Source of the DNA: a virus
DNA length: 53,181 nucleotides
IMG/VR virus record: IMGVR_UViG_3300034284_000679
Location: 1-53,181 of that record
Strand: one strand, 5' to 3'
The position numbers and the translations under genes were made by a program. A model generated the notes under the pieces. It searched no databases. It saw only the letters and a program-made list of their open reading frames with translations, and was not told the DNA's origin. Shown piece after piece: positions 24,817 to 32,151 of this stretch (positions are counted from its first letter, which is position 1; each line of letters starts with the position of its first letter).

Positions 24817-25317
24817 TTATCCTCCAAATACAATAGCCATTGCTATTGCCTTTCCTGTTGATGCACCTGGCGATGCAAGTTTTGCGTTTGTAATTGTTCC
24901 GTCAACAATATTATTAGCATTGATAGAAGTCAATCCTAATTTATTGCCAGTAATAGAAGCATCAACAATATTGTTTGCATTGATTGATGTAAGACCCAAC
25001 TTATCACCGGTTACTGCACCAGTAATAATCTTTATTGTTGATACAGACCCATCAGAAGGAATAGAAGCACTTGCACCTAAACCTAAGAATATAACCTCAA
25101 CGTTATTTGTTCCCAACGGAGGTGCTTCAGAGAACACAAGAGTTGAACTGCTAAGACTATATGAGTCTGTTTGTTGACGGACACCACCAACAAAGACAAT
25201 AATAGAACTTGTTGCCAATGGTGCTTCACGTAAGGTGAAGTTAACAGTTGTATTGTCACCACTAAAGGTGTCAATAGCAAATGTTGCTGAGCTGGGAGAA
25301 TTTCCGATGTAAGCCAT
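24817..25317 (-). CDS. Fibre-type protein of 166 aa
   Basis: The 166-aa protein opens MAYIGNSPSSATFAIDTFSG, then NTTVNFTLREAPLATSSIIV. This phage-fibre N-terminal domain is also at the start of the 287-aa protein at 30465 (MYIGNTPSTSAF). After residue about 80 it has two near-identical 20-residue repeats around KLGLTSINANNIVDASITG, a short stalk pattern. The end, KAIAMAIVFGG, resembles the small hydrophobic tails of the proteins ending SIALG and AIALG in this window. It is probably a short tail-fibre component. Two ATAAATA boxes lie in its upstream gap. Confidence 0.62.
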   Translation of the reverse strand: MAYIGNSPSSATFAIDTFSGDNTTVNFTLREAPLATSSIIVFVGGVRQQTDSYSLSSSTLVFSEAPPLGTNNVEVIFLGLGASASIPSDGSVSTIKIITGAVTGDKLGLTSINANNIVDASITGNKLGLTSINANNIVDGTITNAKLASPGASTGKAIAMAIVFGG

Positions 25318-25347
25318 AATTCTTTATTTATGTTGTTGGGTTTATTC

Positions 25348-25355
25348 TATTTATC
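25348..25355 (-). promoter_or_regulatory. GATAAATA late-promoter candidate
   Basis: GATAAATA overlaps the TGA stop of the upstream gene and lies 30 bases before the 166-aa gene. A second octamer, CATAAATA at 25325-25332, lies seven bases before the same ATG. Both have the (N)ATAAATA late-box form. Confidence 0.45.
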
Positions 25356-27339
25356 ATGCAATTGCAAGGAAGATGTAAGTACCGCCATTTGCATTAATGG
25401 CGGCTGGTGCGGTGGAGGATAATTCAAACCCTGCGCTGTATGGGTCAATGTAATCTGTATTGGTTACTTCAGCAACTGTACTGTTAATCAGAAGATAAGG
25501 ATCATTTCCAGAAATAATACCTCGAACAGTGTCCCAGACATACCAATCAGCAACGTCATCGGTTCTCTTAATAAGAACAAACCTAGCACCAGCTGCAAAG
25601 CCACAATCAATTGTTTGTGTTGAACCATTACCTGTGTATGAGCCTACTTTGGAAACACCAGGACAAGAGGCGAAAAGATAAACAATATATTCGTAACTAT
25701 TTCTATTTGCAGTAGTAGATGAACCAGTGGAATAAGCTATTGATGATGGTGTAGAATACCAGTTTTGAACACTACTTGCATTTGTTGTATCCAAATATAA
25801 ACCATAAGTCCATCCAAGCAACCCAATACCAACATGCCAATTGCCCGTTTGGTTACTTGACTTAGTAATAATTAATTCTGGTGTTACACCCAAATTATGA
25901 TTAATTGACCTATTTGTTGTTGCGTCTCCAACAAAAGTGAGAATACTAAAGAAACCTGGAGCTCGGCGAAGAAACCAATTTACAACCGGATCACCAGAAC
26001 TATTAAATCCAGATTGAGCTACGTCAGTTCCTACACTTATTCCATCCATGTCATACGAGGTTATCTGTTGTGTTGAACTACTAGCTCCTGAAGAAGTAAA
26101 ATTTGAGTATAGTTGAGCACTACCTCTAAGTCTTGCCATCCATGTAGTATTTAATCCAGCCGTAGCTTTAGCTCTTGCGATTACCAAATCTGGTGGAAAG
26201 CCAACTCCAGTAACTGTAGTTGCTGAGCCTGTACCTGTTCTACTAATAGTTTTGAACACACTAGTCCCAGTCGTAGGCACTTTCATCGGGCCACAGCGGA
26301 TGGCGATGTAGATGTAGGTGTAGCTGCTGCCGTTATTGATTCCGCTTGATCCGTCTGATGCTGTTGCGGTAAAGCCTGTTGATGTTAAATCAACCCAATT
26401 GGAGCTAAATTCTTGATTACTACTGTTTGGGCTCAATCGCGGATCATTGCCGCCAGTGACAATCCCACGCATATTGTCAAATATAAACCAAGCGTTAGTG
26501 CCTGTAGCTTCTTTAATAAGCAGCCATTGAGGCTCAAACCCCAAAGTCGTGGTTACTGCATCGTATGTAACCCCATTAAAAGTGCCGCCCGTATAAGACC
26601 CACACGTAATCACATTGTCTGAGCCAGTCAGACCGAAGCCACCTGCGTTATGGGCAAATAGGTAGGCAACATATGTGTTTCCGGCTTCTCCACTATCAGC
26701 GTTGACTTGTGAGTTGTTGCCAACCGTAAATGTTGTGCTTGTTGGATTAACTGTGGTAGAGTTATTTCCAAAATAGTTAGCTGCGCCACCTGTGGTTTGT
26801 GCGGCCGTACTATTAAGTTTTATGTAGTTTCCTGCTGTTAAACTTCTATGCCAAACATTCCAATCTCCCGTGTTACCACTTCTTTTTACAATTATCATAC
26901 CCGGTACAGAGCCAAGGTTATGTGACAAGTTCTGTGTAGTACCGTTTCCCGTCCATGTCACAATATCAAAGAACTTTGGTTGCTTGCGGAAGGTCCATGA
27001 AACTTCAGTTGCTCCAGATAAGTTGGTGTTTCCAGTGACGTATCCAAGAGTAAAGCCGGAAGAAGTAAAACCAGTCAAATCTGTAGAAGACGAACCATTA
27101 GTGCTGTTAGTTCGCAGTGAGTTTGAAACGCCCTGTACGGTGTTTGTTAACTCATGCGGATCCGCGCCGGCTCGGCTTTTCAGCCAAACCAACCCACCTT
27201 TACCAGACAAATCGATCCCGTTGACAATGGTCTGTGTAGCGCCATTGCCCGTGTATAGGTAAGTGCTGAACACATCTTCAATATATGTTGGCGTTGCTGC
27301 ACCACCGGCCGCATAAACATTATAAGCAGCTTTACTCAT
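25354..27339 (-). CDS. DUF7483-like tail protein A
   Basis: The 661-aa protein has modules of the form FSTYLYTGNGATQTIVNGID, then GKGGLVWLKSRAGADPHELT, near the N-terminus. Related modules follow in the middle (FDIVTWTGNGTTQNLSHNLG, then VPGMIIVKRSGNTGDWNVWH) and near the C-terminus (VGSYTGNGSTQTIDCGFAAG, ARFVLIKRTDDVADWYVWDT). This alternation is typical of DUF7483-like fibre proteins of aquatic T4-like phages. It is a full-length paralogue of the 667-aa protein at 28458 and shares DNA segments with it. Both end TYIFLAIA. A receptor-binding role is probable from context. Its start overlaps the previous stop by one base (TAATG). Confidence 0.65.
   Translation of the reverse strand: MSKAAYNVYAAGGAATPTYIEDVFSTYLYTGNGATQTIVNGIDLSGKGGLVWLKSRAGADPHELTNTVQGVSNSLRTNSTNGSSSTDLTGFTSSGFTLGYVTGNTNLSGATEVSWTFRKQPKFFDIVTWTGNGTTQNLSHNLGSVPGMIIVKRSGNTGDWNVWHRSLTAGNYIKLNSTAAQTTGGAANYFGNNSTTVNPTSTTFTVGNNSQVNADSGEAGNTYVAYLFAHNAGGFGLTGSDNVITCGSYTGGTFNGVTYDAVTTTLGFEPQWLLIKEATGTNAWFIFDNMRGIVTGGNDPRLSPNSSNQEFSSNWVDLTSTGFTATASDGSSGINNGSSYTYIYIAIRCGPMKVPTTGTSVFKTISRTGTGSATTVTGVGFPPDLVIARAKATAGLNTTWMARLRGSAQLYSNFTSSGASSSTQQITSYDMDGISVGTDVAQSGFNSSGDPVVNWFLRRAPGFFSILTFVGDATTNRSINHNLGVTPELIITKSSNQTGNWHVGIGLLGWTYGLYLDTTNASSVQNWYSTPSSIAYSTGSSTTANRNSYEYIVYLFASCPGVSKVGSYTGNGSTQTIDCGFAAGARFVLIKRTDDVADWYVWDTVRGIISGNDPYLLINSTVAEVTNTDYIDPYSAGFELSSTAPAAINANGGTYIFLAIA
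26268..26320 (-). repeat. 53-bp direct repeat shared by the two DUF7483-like genes
   Basis: Matches 29378-29430 with two mismatches. The surrounding protein sequence differs much more, so this stretch has been exchanged or conserved at DNA level. Confidence 0.85.
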
Positions 27340-27887
27340 TAAAATTGTCCTAGAACTGAAGTAGCGTAGTAGTTTGTTCCACCATCAATAGTGTATAGAG
27401 CAATCGTATCAACATAACCAGCAGTTGTGGATAGTGTTGGTGCTGTGTTTGATGGCCATTGAATACTAGATGGCCATGTAAGTGCATAACTTCCAGTTTG
27501 TGACAACTGAATTAAAAAACTAAATCCTGTCAGACTAGGTGGTGGGCTAGTAAAGATAACATTGGCCGCAGAGGTCACTACAGTTTTAAAAATTGTTGCA
27601 CTAGCCAAGTTGCAAGTAATGTTACCAGATGCAATAGAAACGTTAGAGAATGTTTCTTGATATGTCTGTGCTTTAACGTTGCCGCTAATATTCACATTAC
27701 CTGTAATACTGTTCAGACTTAAAGCTATGTTTGAAGCATAACTCACACGACCATCAGTTCCAACAGTAATTGTAGGAATAGAAGTAGTACCACCATAACT
27801 ACCAGCAGAAACACCAGTTACCGCTAATTGAGTGGCAGTTAAGGTACCACTTGAAATTAAATTACCACTAACTCTAGTTAAAGCCAT
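27339..27887 (-). CDS. Small fibre protein of 182 aa
   Basis: The 182-aa protein has the N-terminal block TGVSAGSYGGTTSIPTITVG, then TDGRVSYASNIALS, shared with the glycine-rich adhesin (17767) and the 287-aa protein (30465). The second half (TGFSFLIQLSQTGSYALTWP, then SSIQWPSNTAPTLSTTAG) is a beta domain also shared with the 287-aa protein. It looks like a shortened version of that protein, lacking its N-terminal cap. It is followed at once by a DUF7483-like gene, and the same pairing recurs at 30465/28458. It probably joins or folds with that partner. Confidence 0.62.
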   Translation of the reverse strand: MALTRVSGNLISSGTLTATQLAVTGVSAGSYGGTTSIPTITVGTDGRVSYASNIALSLNSITGNVNISGNVKAQTYQETFSNVSIASGNITCNLASATIFKTVVTSAANVIFTSPPPSLTGFSFLIQLSQTGSYALTWPSSIQWPSNTAPTLSTTAGYVDTIALYTIDGGTNYYATSVLGQF

Positions 27888-27898
27888 TTTTTATTCTC

Positions 27899-28405
27899 TT
27901 ATTCTGGTTTAGTTGGCCACACAATATTGAATGGGTCAGATTGTTCTGTAACATCTCTTAATGCTTGGCGATATGTAGACCACTCTGTTGGCATTGGAGT
28001 AACTGTATCTGCGGCACGGATGGATAACCAATCTGTATCTTTCAACAAAGAATCTCTCTGTGAACGGACTTGTGTCCATCTCTCAGTATTACGTCTGGCC
28101 ATGAATGCTTCTTCATGCTGAACCTTAGTTGTTGTTACACCTTCTACTGTGGTATCTGCGAATAGGTCTACTACTTCCCAGTTTTGTACCCAATTGCCTA
28201 GGCTATCCTGCACAACTCCATTCAAACGGATTGTTTTCAATGGGTCTGTATTAGTTGGTTGTGGTGCTTGTAGAACTGGATCAATTCCAATAAACTCACA
28301 AACAGATGCATCCCATACTGCTGGGAAAGATGTGTTCCAATGTAGGCGTCTTACTTCGCCTTGACTTAAAACTTGGCCTGTTTCTCTGATTCTATAGTCT
28401 GACAT
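27899..28405 (-). CDS. Putative phage tail assembly chaperone (Phage_tail_APC-like)
   Basis: The 168-aa protein has a C-terminal 65-residue segment, RRNTERWTQVRSQRDSLLKD, TDWLSIRAADTV, WSTYRQALRDVTEQSDPFNI, ending VWPTKPE. This fits the tail-assembly-chaperone family pattern (RD.LL..TDW, then W..YRQALRD and a terminal WP..P). The N-terminal part (MSDYRIRETGQVLSQGEVRR) resembles the start found in related phage fibre chaperones. By family the protein helps fold fibres and is usually not in the mature virion. It is flanked by fibre genes and follows an AAGGA Shine-Dalgarno. Confidence 0.65.
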   Translation of the reverse strand: MSDYRIRETGQVLSQGEVRRLHWNTSFPAVWDASVCEFIGIDPVLQAPQPTNTDPLKTIRLNGVVQDSLGNWVQNWEVVDLFADTTVEGVTTTKVQHEEAFMARRNTERWTQVRSQRDSLLKDTDWLSIRAADTVTPMPTEWSTYRQALRDVTEQSDPFNIVWPTKPE

Positions 28406-28427
28406 TTTTATTCCTTGATATTTGGAT

Positions 28428-28450
28428 AGTTAGATTGATATTCTCTAACT
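28428..28450 (-). other. Short hairpin in the leader of the chaperone gene
   Basis: A perfect 7-bp inverted repeat (AGTTAGA / TCTAACT) with a 9-base loop lies between a CATAAATA box and the ATG at 28405. It would be near the 5' end of a transcript started at that box. Its role is unknown. Confidence 0.4.
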
Positions 28451-28454
28451 GTAT

Positions 28455-28462
28455 TATTTATG
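28455..28462 (-). promoter_or_regulatory. CATAAATA late-promoter candidate
   Basis: CATAAATA overlaps the upstream stop codon and lies about 50 bases before the chaperone ATG, leaving room for a normal leader with Shine-Dalgarno AAGGA. Confidence 0.5.
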
Positions 28463-30461
28463 CGATTGCTAAAAAGATGTATGTGGCGGATGCTACATTA
28501 ATTGGGAAATTAGTAGCATCGTTGTTGACAATGAAACCTGAGTTAGCTGGATCAACAGCATCATAAGCTGTTGCTTCAGCATCTGTAGTGTTTAATTTTA
28601 AGAATGGATCGTTTCCAGAAACAATACCTCGAGCAGTATCAAATGTATACCAATCGCCTGATGAGTCTGTACGTTTAATTAAAACAAACCTAGCACCAGA
28701 AGCAAAGCCACAATCGATAGTTTGTGATGAACCATTACCTGTATATGAACCAACTTTGGAAACACCAGCGCAAGTGGCAAAAAGGTAGGCTACAAATGTC
28801 TCCCCCGTAGGATAGTTAATATCTGGATTTTGAAAATACGTTGATGTAAGCGTGTAAGTGCTTCCGGCACTTTTTGCACTTGCGTTAAAAGCAAGTTGAA
28901 AGTTAGTCCCAATTAAAGGACTGTTGATATACCATGCGCCTGTAGTGCTTCTAACTTTTGCAATAATTAGTTCTGGCGCTACGGTTAAATTATGTGGGAT
29001 TTGAGGGTTCCCTGCGTAATTTCCAGTATAGCAAACCTCATCAAAGAAGCCGGGAGCACGTTTTAAGTTGTACATAACAAAAGAAGTACCAGTCTCATTT
29101 AAGCCTGAAAAATTGCCAGTAGTTCCAATTACTATGGCTTCCATTTTATTTGAAAAACTAACAGATGCTTGTGAAGTGCTTTCATTGCTAGTGCCTCCCG
29201 TCCATAGCTTTGCAAGTGATCCACGCAATCTATCTACAAAACTTATACTGACTGGTGCAGTTGGGTAGTTTCTACTAATAAACCAAGATAAATCAGAATA
29301 CTGTAAAGGAGATACATCAAATTCTCTATTTAGCGTGTTGGTTCCATTATAAGTTTCTGCCACAAAAACACTTGTACCAGTCGTAGGCACTTTCATCGGG
29401 CCACGGCGGATGGCTATGTAGATGTAGGTGATACTGGATACCAATACTCCACCAAACCCTGTGTTTGTGACGTATGGGCCGCCAAAGTCCGCTTCGGCCG
29501 TGCTGGTGTTTGGTGACAAATAACGACTGTTAACATAATTGACACTTGTACTATTACGAGCAGGCCATCCACGCATGGTGTCCCACACATACCAATCACT
29601 ACCCGCCTCATTGGTTGCTTTTGCAAGAACCCATTGCGGTTCATAACCAAGGTTCACAGAAAAGTTACCGCTTCCGTCTGTTGTAAACGACCCACACGTA
29701 ATCACATTGTCTGAAGCGGACGGGCCAAAGCCTCCTGCGTTGTGGGCGAATAGGTAGGCGACATAAGTGTTGCCGTTAACGTTTAGATAGTTGTTTGGGT
29801 CAGAACTTCCAAGGCTATTTAACACCCTAAAAAATCCGTTATACGACCCATCCACTGAACCCCAAGTGATTGTTTCAGAATTAACAGTTGAGGCACTAGC
29901 AGTTGAGTTAAGAATCAGGTTTTGATTTACAACTGCTAAGCTTCTATGTACCACCATCCAATTTGTTGAACCAGTGGACGTGCACTTAACCATGATGCAA
30001 CCGGGAGTGCTTCCAAGCGAATGTGTTACATCCTGATAAGTTGCGCCATTCCCCGTATAAGTCACAATATCAAAGAACTTTCGTTGCTTTCGGAATGTCC
30101 ATGAAACCTGAGTTTGCCCTGAACTATTAACTACGGTACTTGAATTTGGTCCAAGAGTGTACCCAGTTGTTGTGGCAGAGGTAATGTCATTTGAGCCTTG
30201 AAAAGCACTACCCTGACTTCCAGACGTTGTGTTGGAAATCAAATACTGGGAAGCGACGGTATCGGCAAGATAGTTGTTTTGGGCATTACTTCTGCTTTTT
30301 GTCCAAACCAATCCACCCTTAGTAGACAAATCAATACCATTGGTAATATTTTTTGTGGTGCCATTGCCTGTATAAAGGAATGCACTAAACACATCTTCAA
30401 TATAAACCGGTCTAGCAGAACCAGCTGCGCCTTGCTGCAATAATTTAGGAGTTAATGACAT
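28458..30461 (-). CDS. DUF7483-like tail protein B
   Basis: The 667-aa paralogue of the 661-aa protein at 25354 has FSAFLYTGNGTTKNITNGID, then GGLVWTKSRSNAQNNYLADT, at the N-terminus. FDIVTYTGNGATYQDVTHSL follows in the middle, and VGSYTGNGSSQTIDCGFASG with RFVLIKRTDSSGDWYTFDTA near the end. The two proteins agree best at the ends of modules and diverge between, as in receptor-binding proteins under selection. It ends TYIFLAIA like its paralogue. The N-terminus, MSLTPKLLQQGAAGSARPVY, differs from A (MSKAAYNVYAAGGAATPTY). A host-binding role is inferred. Confidence 0.65.
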   Translation of the reverse strand: MSLTPKLLQQGAAGSARPVYIEDVFSAFLYTGNGTTKNITNGIDLSTKGGLVWTKSRSNAQNNYLADTVASQYLISNTTSGSQGSAFQGSNDITSATTTGYTLGPNSSTVVNSSGQTQVSWTFRKQRKFFDIVTYTGNGATYQDVTHSLGSTPGCIMVKCTSTGSTNWMVVHRSLAVVNQNLILNSTASASTVNSETITWGSVDGSYNGFFRVLNSLGSSDPNNYLNVNGNTYVAYLFAHNAGGFGPSASDNVITCGSFTTDGSGNFSVNLGYEPQWVLAKATNEAGSDWYVWDTMRGWPARNSTSVNYVNSRYLSPNTSTAEADFGGPYVTNTGFGGVLVSSITYIYIAIRRGPMKVPTTGTSVFVAETYNGTNTLNREFDVSPLQYSDLSWFISRNYPTAPVSISFVDRLRGSLAKLWTGGTSNESTSQASVSFSNKMEAIVIGTTGNFSGLNETGTSFVMYNLKRAPGFFDEVCYTGNYAGNPQIPHNLTVAPELIIAKVRSTTGAWYINSPLIGTNFQLAFNASAKSAGSTYTLTSTYFQNPDINYPTGETFVAYLFATCAGVSKVGSYTGNGSSQTIDCGFASGARFVLIKRTDSSGDWYTFDTARGIVSGNDPFLKLNTTDAEATAYDAVDPANSGFIVNNDATNFPINVASATYIFLAIA
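29378..29430 (-). repeat. 53-bp direct repeat, second copy
   Basis: Partner of 26268-26320 (two mismatches). Confidence 0.85.
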
Positions 30462-30464
30462 AGA

Positions 30465-31328
30465 TTATGCTGTGTAACCAATCAATGAAGAACCACGCCA
30501 TGTTGTTCCAGTATTAGCTGTTGAGAAGATTAACAAGTCTTTACCTGAAGATGTGAGTGTTGGTGCCGTGTTGGCTGGCCACCTAACAGCTGCTGGGAAT
30601 GTAACAGTATATGCACCGCCATTTGCCAACTCAATAACAAAAGAACTATCTCTTGCGACAGGAGCACCAGTGAATACAAATGCTGTTGTTCCTGCTGGAT
30701 TTACAACAAAGTAATTTGCAAGTGCTACGTTAATCGTATTACTTGAGGTTGCCAATGTTACTACGTTCATAGCAACACCGCCATATACATCTAATGAAGT
30801 ATTGGCAATTGCACCAGATGTGTTACCAACCGCAAATGGTCCACTTGAGTATGTTGGTACCGCACTAAACGCTACGTTAGCTGCATAAGTCACACGACCA
30901 TCTATGCCAACTGTAACAACTGGAATCTGTGTTGCGCCACCATAAGAGCCGAATGTTACACCAGTATTACTTAAATCAGAAGATGGAATTGTATAGGCTG
31001 CAATTTTGGCACCAGTGATTGCACCATCGGCAATAGATGCCGTTAAAACTGTACCATCACTAGGTACAAATTTACTTATGATACTGTTTCTATATGTGAC
31101 AAGAATGTTACCAGTACCGGACGATGGAGCACCGTCAAACGTAAGTGTTGTTCCACTTACAGTATAAGCCGTAAATGGGTCTTGTTGGACATTGTTAACG
31201 ATAACTTCAATATCACCAGTAGCAAAAACTGTTCGTGATAATGTAAAAGCCGTTGTCGTATTATCACCATTAAACCTTTCGGTCAATGATACGAAAGCTG
31301 ATGTGGATGGTGTATTACCGATATACAT
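30465..31328 (-). CDS. Fibre-type protein of 287 aa
   Basis: The protein combines three blocks seen separately elsewhere in the window: an N-terminal cap (MYIGNTPSTSAFVSLTERFN, then TTAFTLSRTVFATGDIEVIV) as in the 166-aa protein; a middle block (TGVTFGSYGGATQIPVVTVG, then DGRVTYAANVAFS) as in the glycine-rich adhesin; and a C-terminal beta domain (SSFVIELANGGAYTVTFPAA, then VRWPANTAPTLT) as in the 182-aa protein. It is thus the full form of a modular fibre protein. It lies three bases upstream of DUF7483-like protein B and shares one base with the 106-aa gene stop. Confidence 0.65.
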   Translation of the reverse strand: MYIGNTPSTSAFVSLTERFNGDNTTTAFTLSRTVFATGDIEVIVNNVQQDPFTAYTVSGTTLTFDGAPSSGTGNILVTYRNSIISKFVPSDGTVLTASIADGAITGAKIAAYTIPSSDLSNTGVTFGSYGGATQIPVVTVGIDGRVTYAANVAFSAVPTYSSGPFAVGNTSGAIANTSLDVYGGVAMNVVTLATSSNTINVALANYFVVNPAGTTAFVFTGAPVARDSSFVIELANGGAYTVTFPAAVRWPANTAPTLTSSGKDLLIFSTANTGTTWRGSSLIGYTA

Positions 31329-31648
31329 TAACTAATCTCCAGCACCGATAAAATAACGTCTGCGTTGGCGGTTGCTGAAACCTTAATTGCATCAGTTGCT
31401 TCCAGTACCAATTTTTGGTCTCCGCCAATTGGAACTAAAGCACCACCAACTGCAATAGTTGCTTCTTTAACCATAAAATAGTCTGTGCCACTAACCGTAA
31501 TGAATACGTTAGCGCTAATTGGTGATGTAGTCATATTAGCAATACTCATGCCAATGACTGTTGCTTGAACACCAGCGCCAGCAGTAAATATAGTCTGTGC
31601 AGCTGTGTTTGCATTTTTAACGTGATAATTTTTAAAAGAATTGGCCAT
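31328..31648 (-). CDS. Small virion protein of 106 aa (paired type)
   Basis: The 106-aa protein starts MANSFKNYHVKNANTAAQTI and has FITVSGTDYFMVKEATIAVG, then GALVPIGGDQKLVLEATDAI, ending ADVILSVLEIS. This pattern is common in small structural proteins of T4-like phages from aquatic bacteria, but the exact function is not known to me. It is a paralogue of the 124-aa protein at 24436. It has the best-formed late promoter in the fibre region, TATAAATA 22 bases upstream with Shine-Dalgarno AAGGA. It leads the gene string of the 287-aa and DUF7483-like proteins. Confidence 0.65.
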   Translation of the reverse strand: MANSFKNYHVKNANTAAQTIFTAGAGVQATVIGMSIANMTTSPISANVFITVSGTDYFMVKEATIAVGGALVPIGGDQKLVLEATDAIKVSATANADVILSVLEIS

Positions 31649-31669
31649 GTTTTGATATCCTTAATGCCG

Positions 31670-31677
31670 TATTTATA
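31670..31677 (-). promoter_or_regulatory. TATAAATA late promoter
   Basis: The exact T4 late-promoter octamer sits directly behind the upstream stop (TAATATAAATA), 22 bases before the 106-aa ATG, with AAGGA in between. It is the strongest late-promoter call on the minus strand together with 50909-50916. Confidence 0.65.
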
Positions 31678-31938
31678 TTAGCCTAATGCTATTGCAAAGG
31701 CAAGACTGTCGCCAGTTGATACTGTTGCCGCATTCGCAATGTTAGCGTAAATTGCTGTATTAGCAGAACCTGAAAGCTGTGTAACATTTAAATTGCCACC
31801 AATTGTCACATTTGTGTTGGCATAGAATGTTGCTGAGTTACCACCATCTGTTAGGTTGTTGGTCGTAGTGATTAAAGACTGTGAAGCACCCAGCCATTGT
31901 TGGAATGTATTTGCCGTGGTTAGTTGATTAATTGCCAT
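31678..31938 (-). CDS. Small structural protein of 86 aa
   Basis: The 86-aa protein starts MAINQLTTANTFQQWLGASQ and contains NSATFYANTNVTIGGNLNVT. It ends STGDSLAFAIALG. The GGNLNVT pattern is the same beta repeat used in the long fibres, and the end resembles that of fibre A (ADVLALSIALG). Proteins of this type recur in T4-like phages of marine bacteria; the role is unknown. It is coupled by TAATG to the upstream 70-aa gene. It may be a minimal form or building block of the fibre family. Confidence 0.6.
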   Translation of the reverse strand: MAINQLTTANTFQQWLGASQSLITTTNNLTDGGNSATFYANTNVTIGGNLNVTQLSGSANTAIYANIANAATVSTGDSLAFAIALG

Positions 31939-32150
31939 TATTGTCCCTTAGACGCAATCTGTTGTAACAGAGATTTGATTTCTCTGAATTCATCTTTTAT
32001 TGATGCTATTTCATCAGATAAGGATTCGACAGTTGTTTTCATATCTTTTTTATACTTATGTTCCATCATAGCACCACGATTGATATTAATAATCGCTTTG
32101 CTTTTAGAATCCCTGACCAGGTCAGGGTGGCCTTCTACTTTGTATTCCAT
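31938..32150 (-). CDS. Small HPDLVRD protein of 70 aa
   Basis: The ATG at 32150 (MEYKVEGHPDLVRDSKSKAI) is preferred because it lies one base after the upstream stop, while the longer frame overlaps the 2071-aa gene. The N-terminal half has the pattern KVEGHPDLVRD...AIININ, which I associate with a small conserved protein of cyanophage/pelagiphage-type T4-like viruses. The C-terminal half is a charged helix (VESLSDEIASIKDEFREIKS) with coiled-coil spacing. Function unknown; it is encoded right after the giant structural protein, so a tail or baseplate association is plausible. Confidence 0.6.
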   Translation of the reverse strand: MEYKVEGHPDLVRDSKSKAIININRGAMMEHKYKKDMKTTVESLSDEIASIKDEFREIKSLLQQIASKGQ

Positions 32151-32151
32151 A

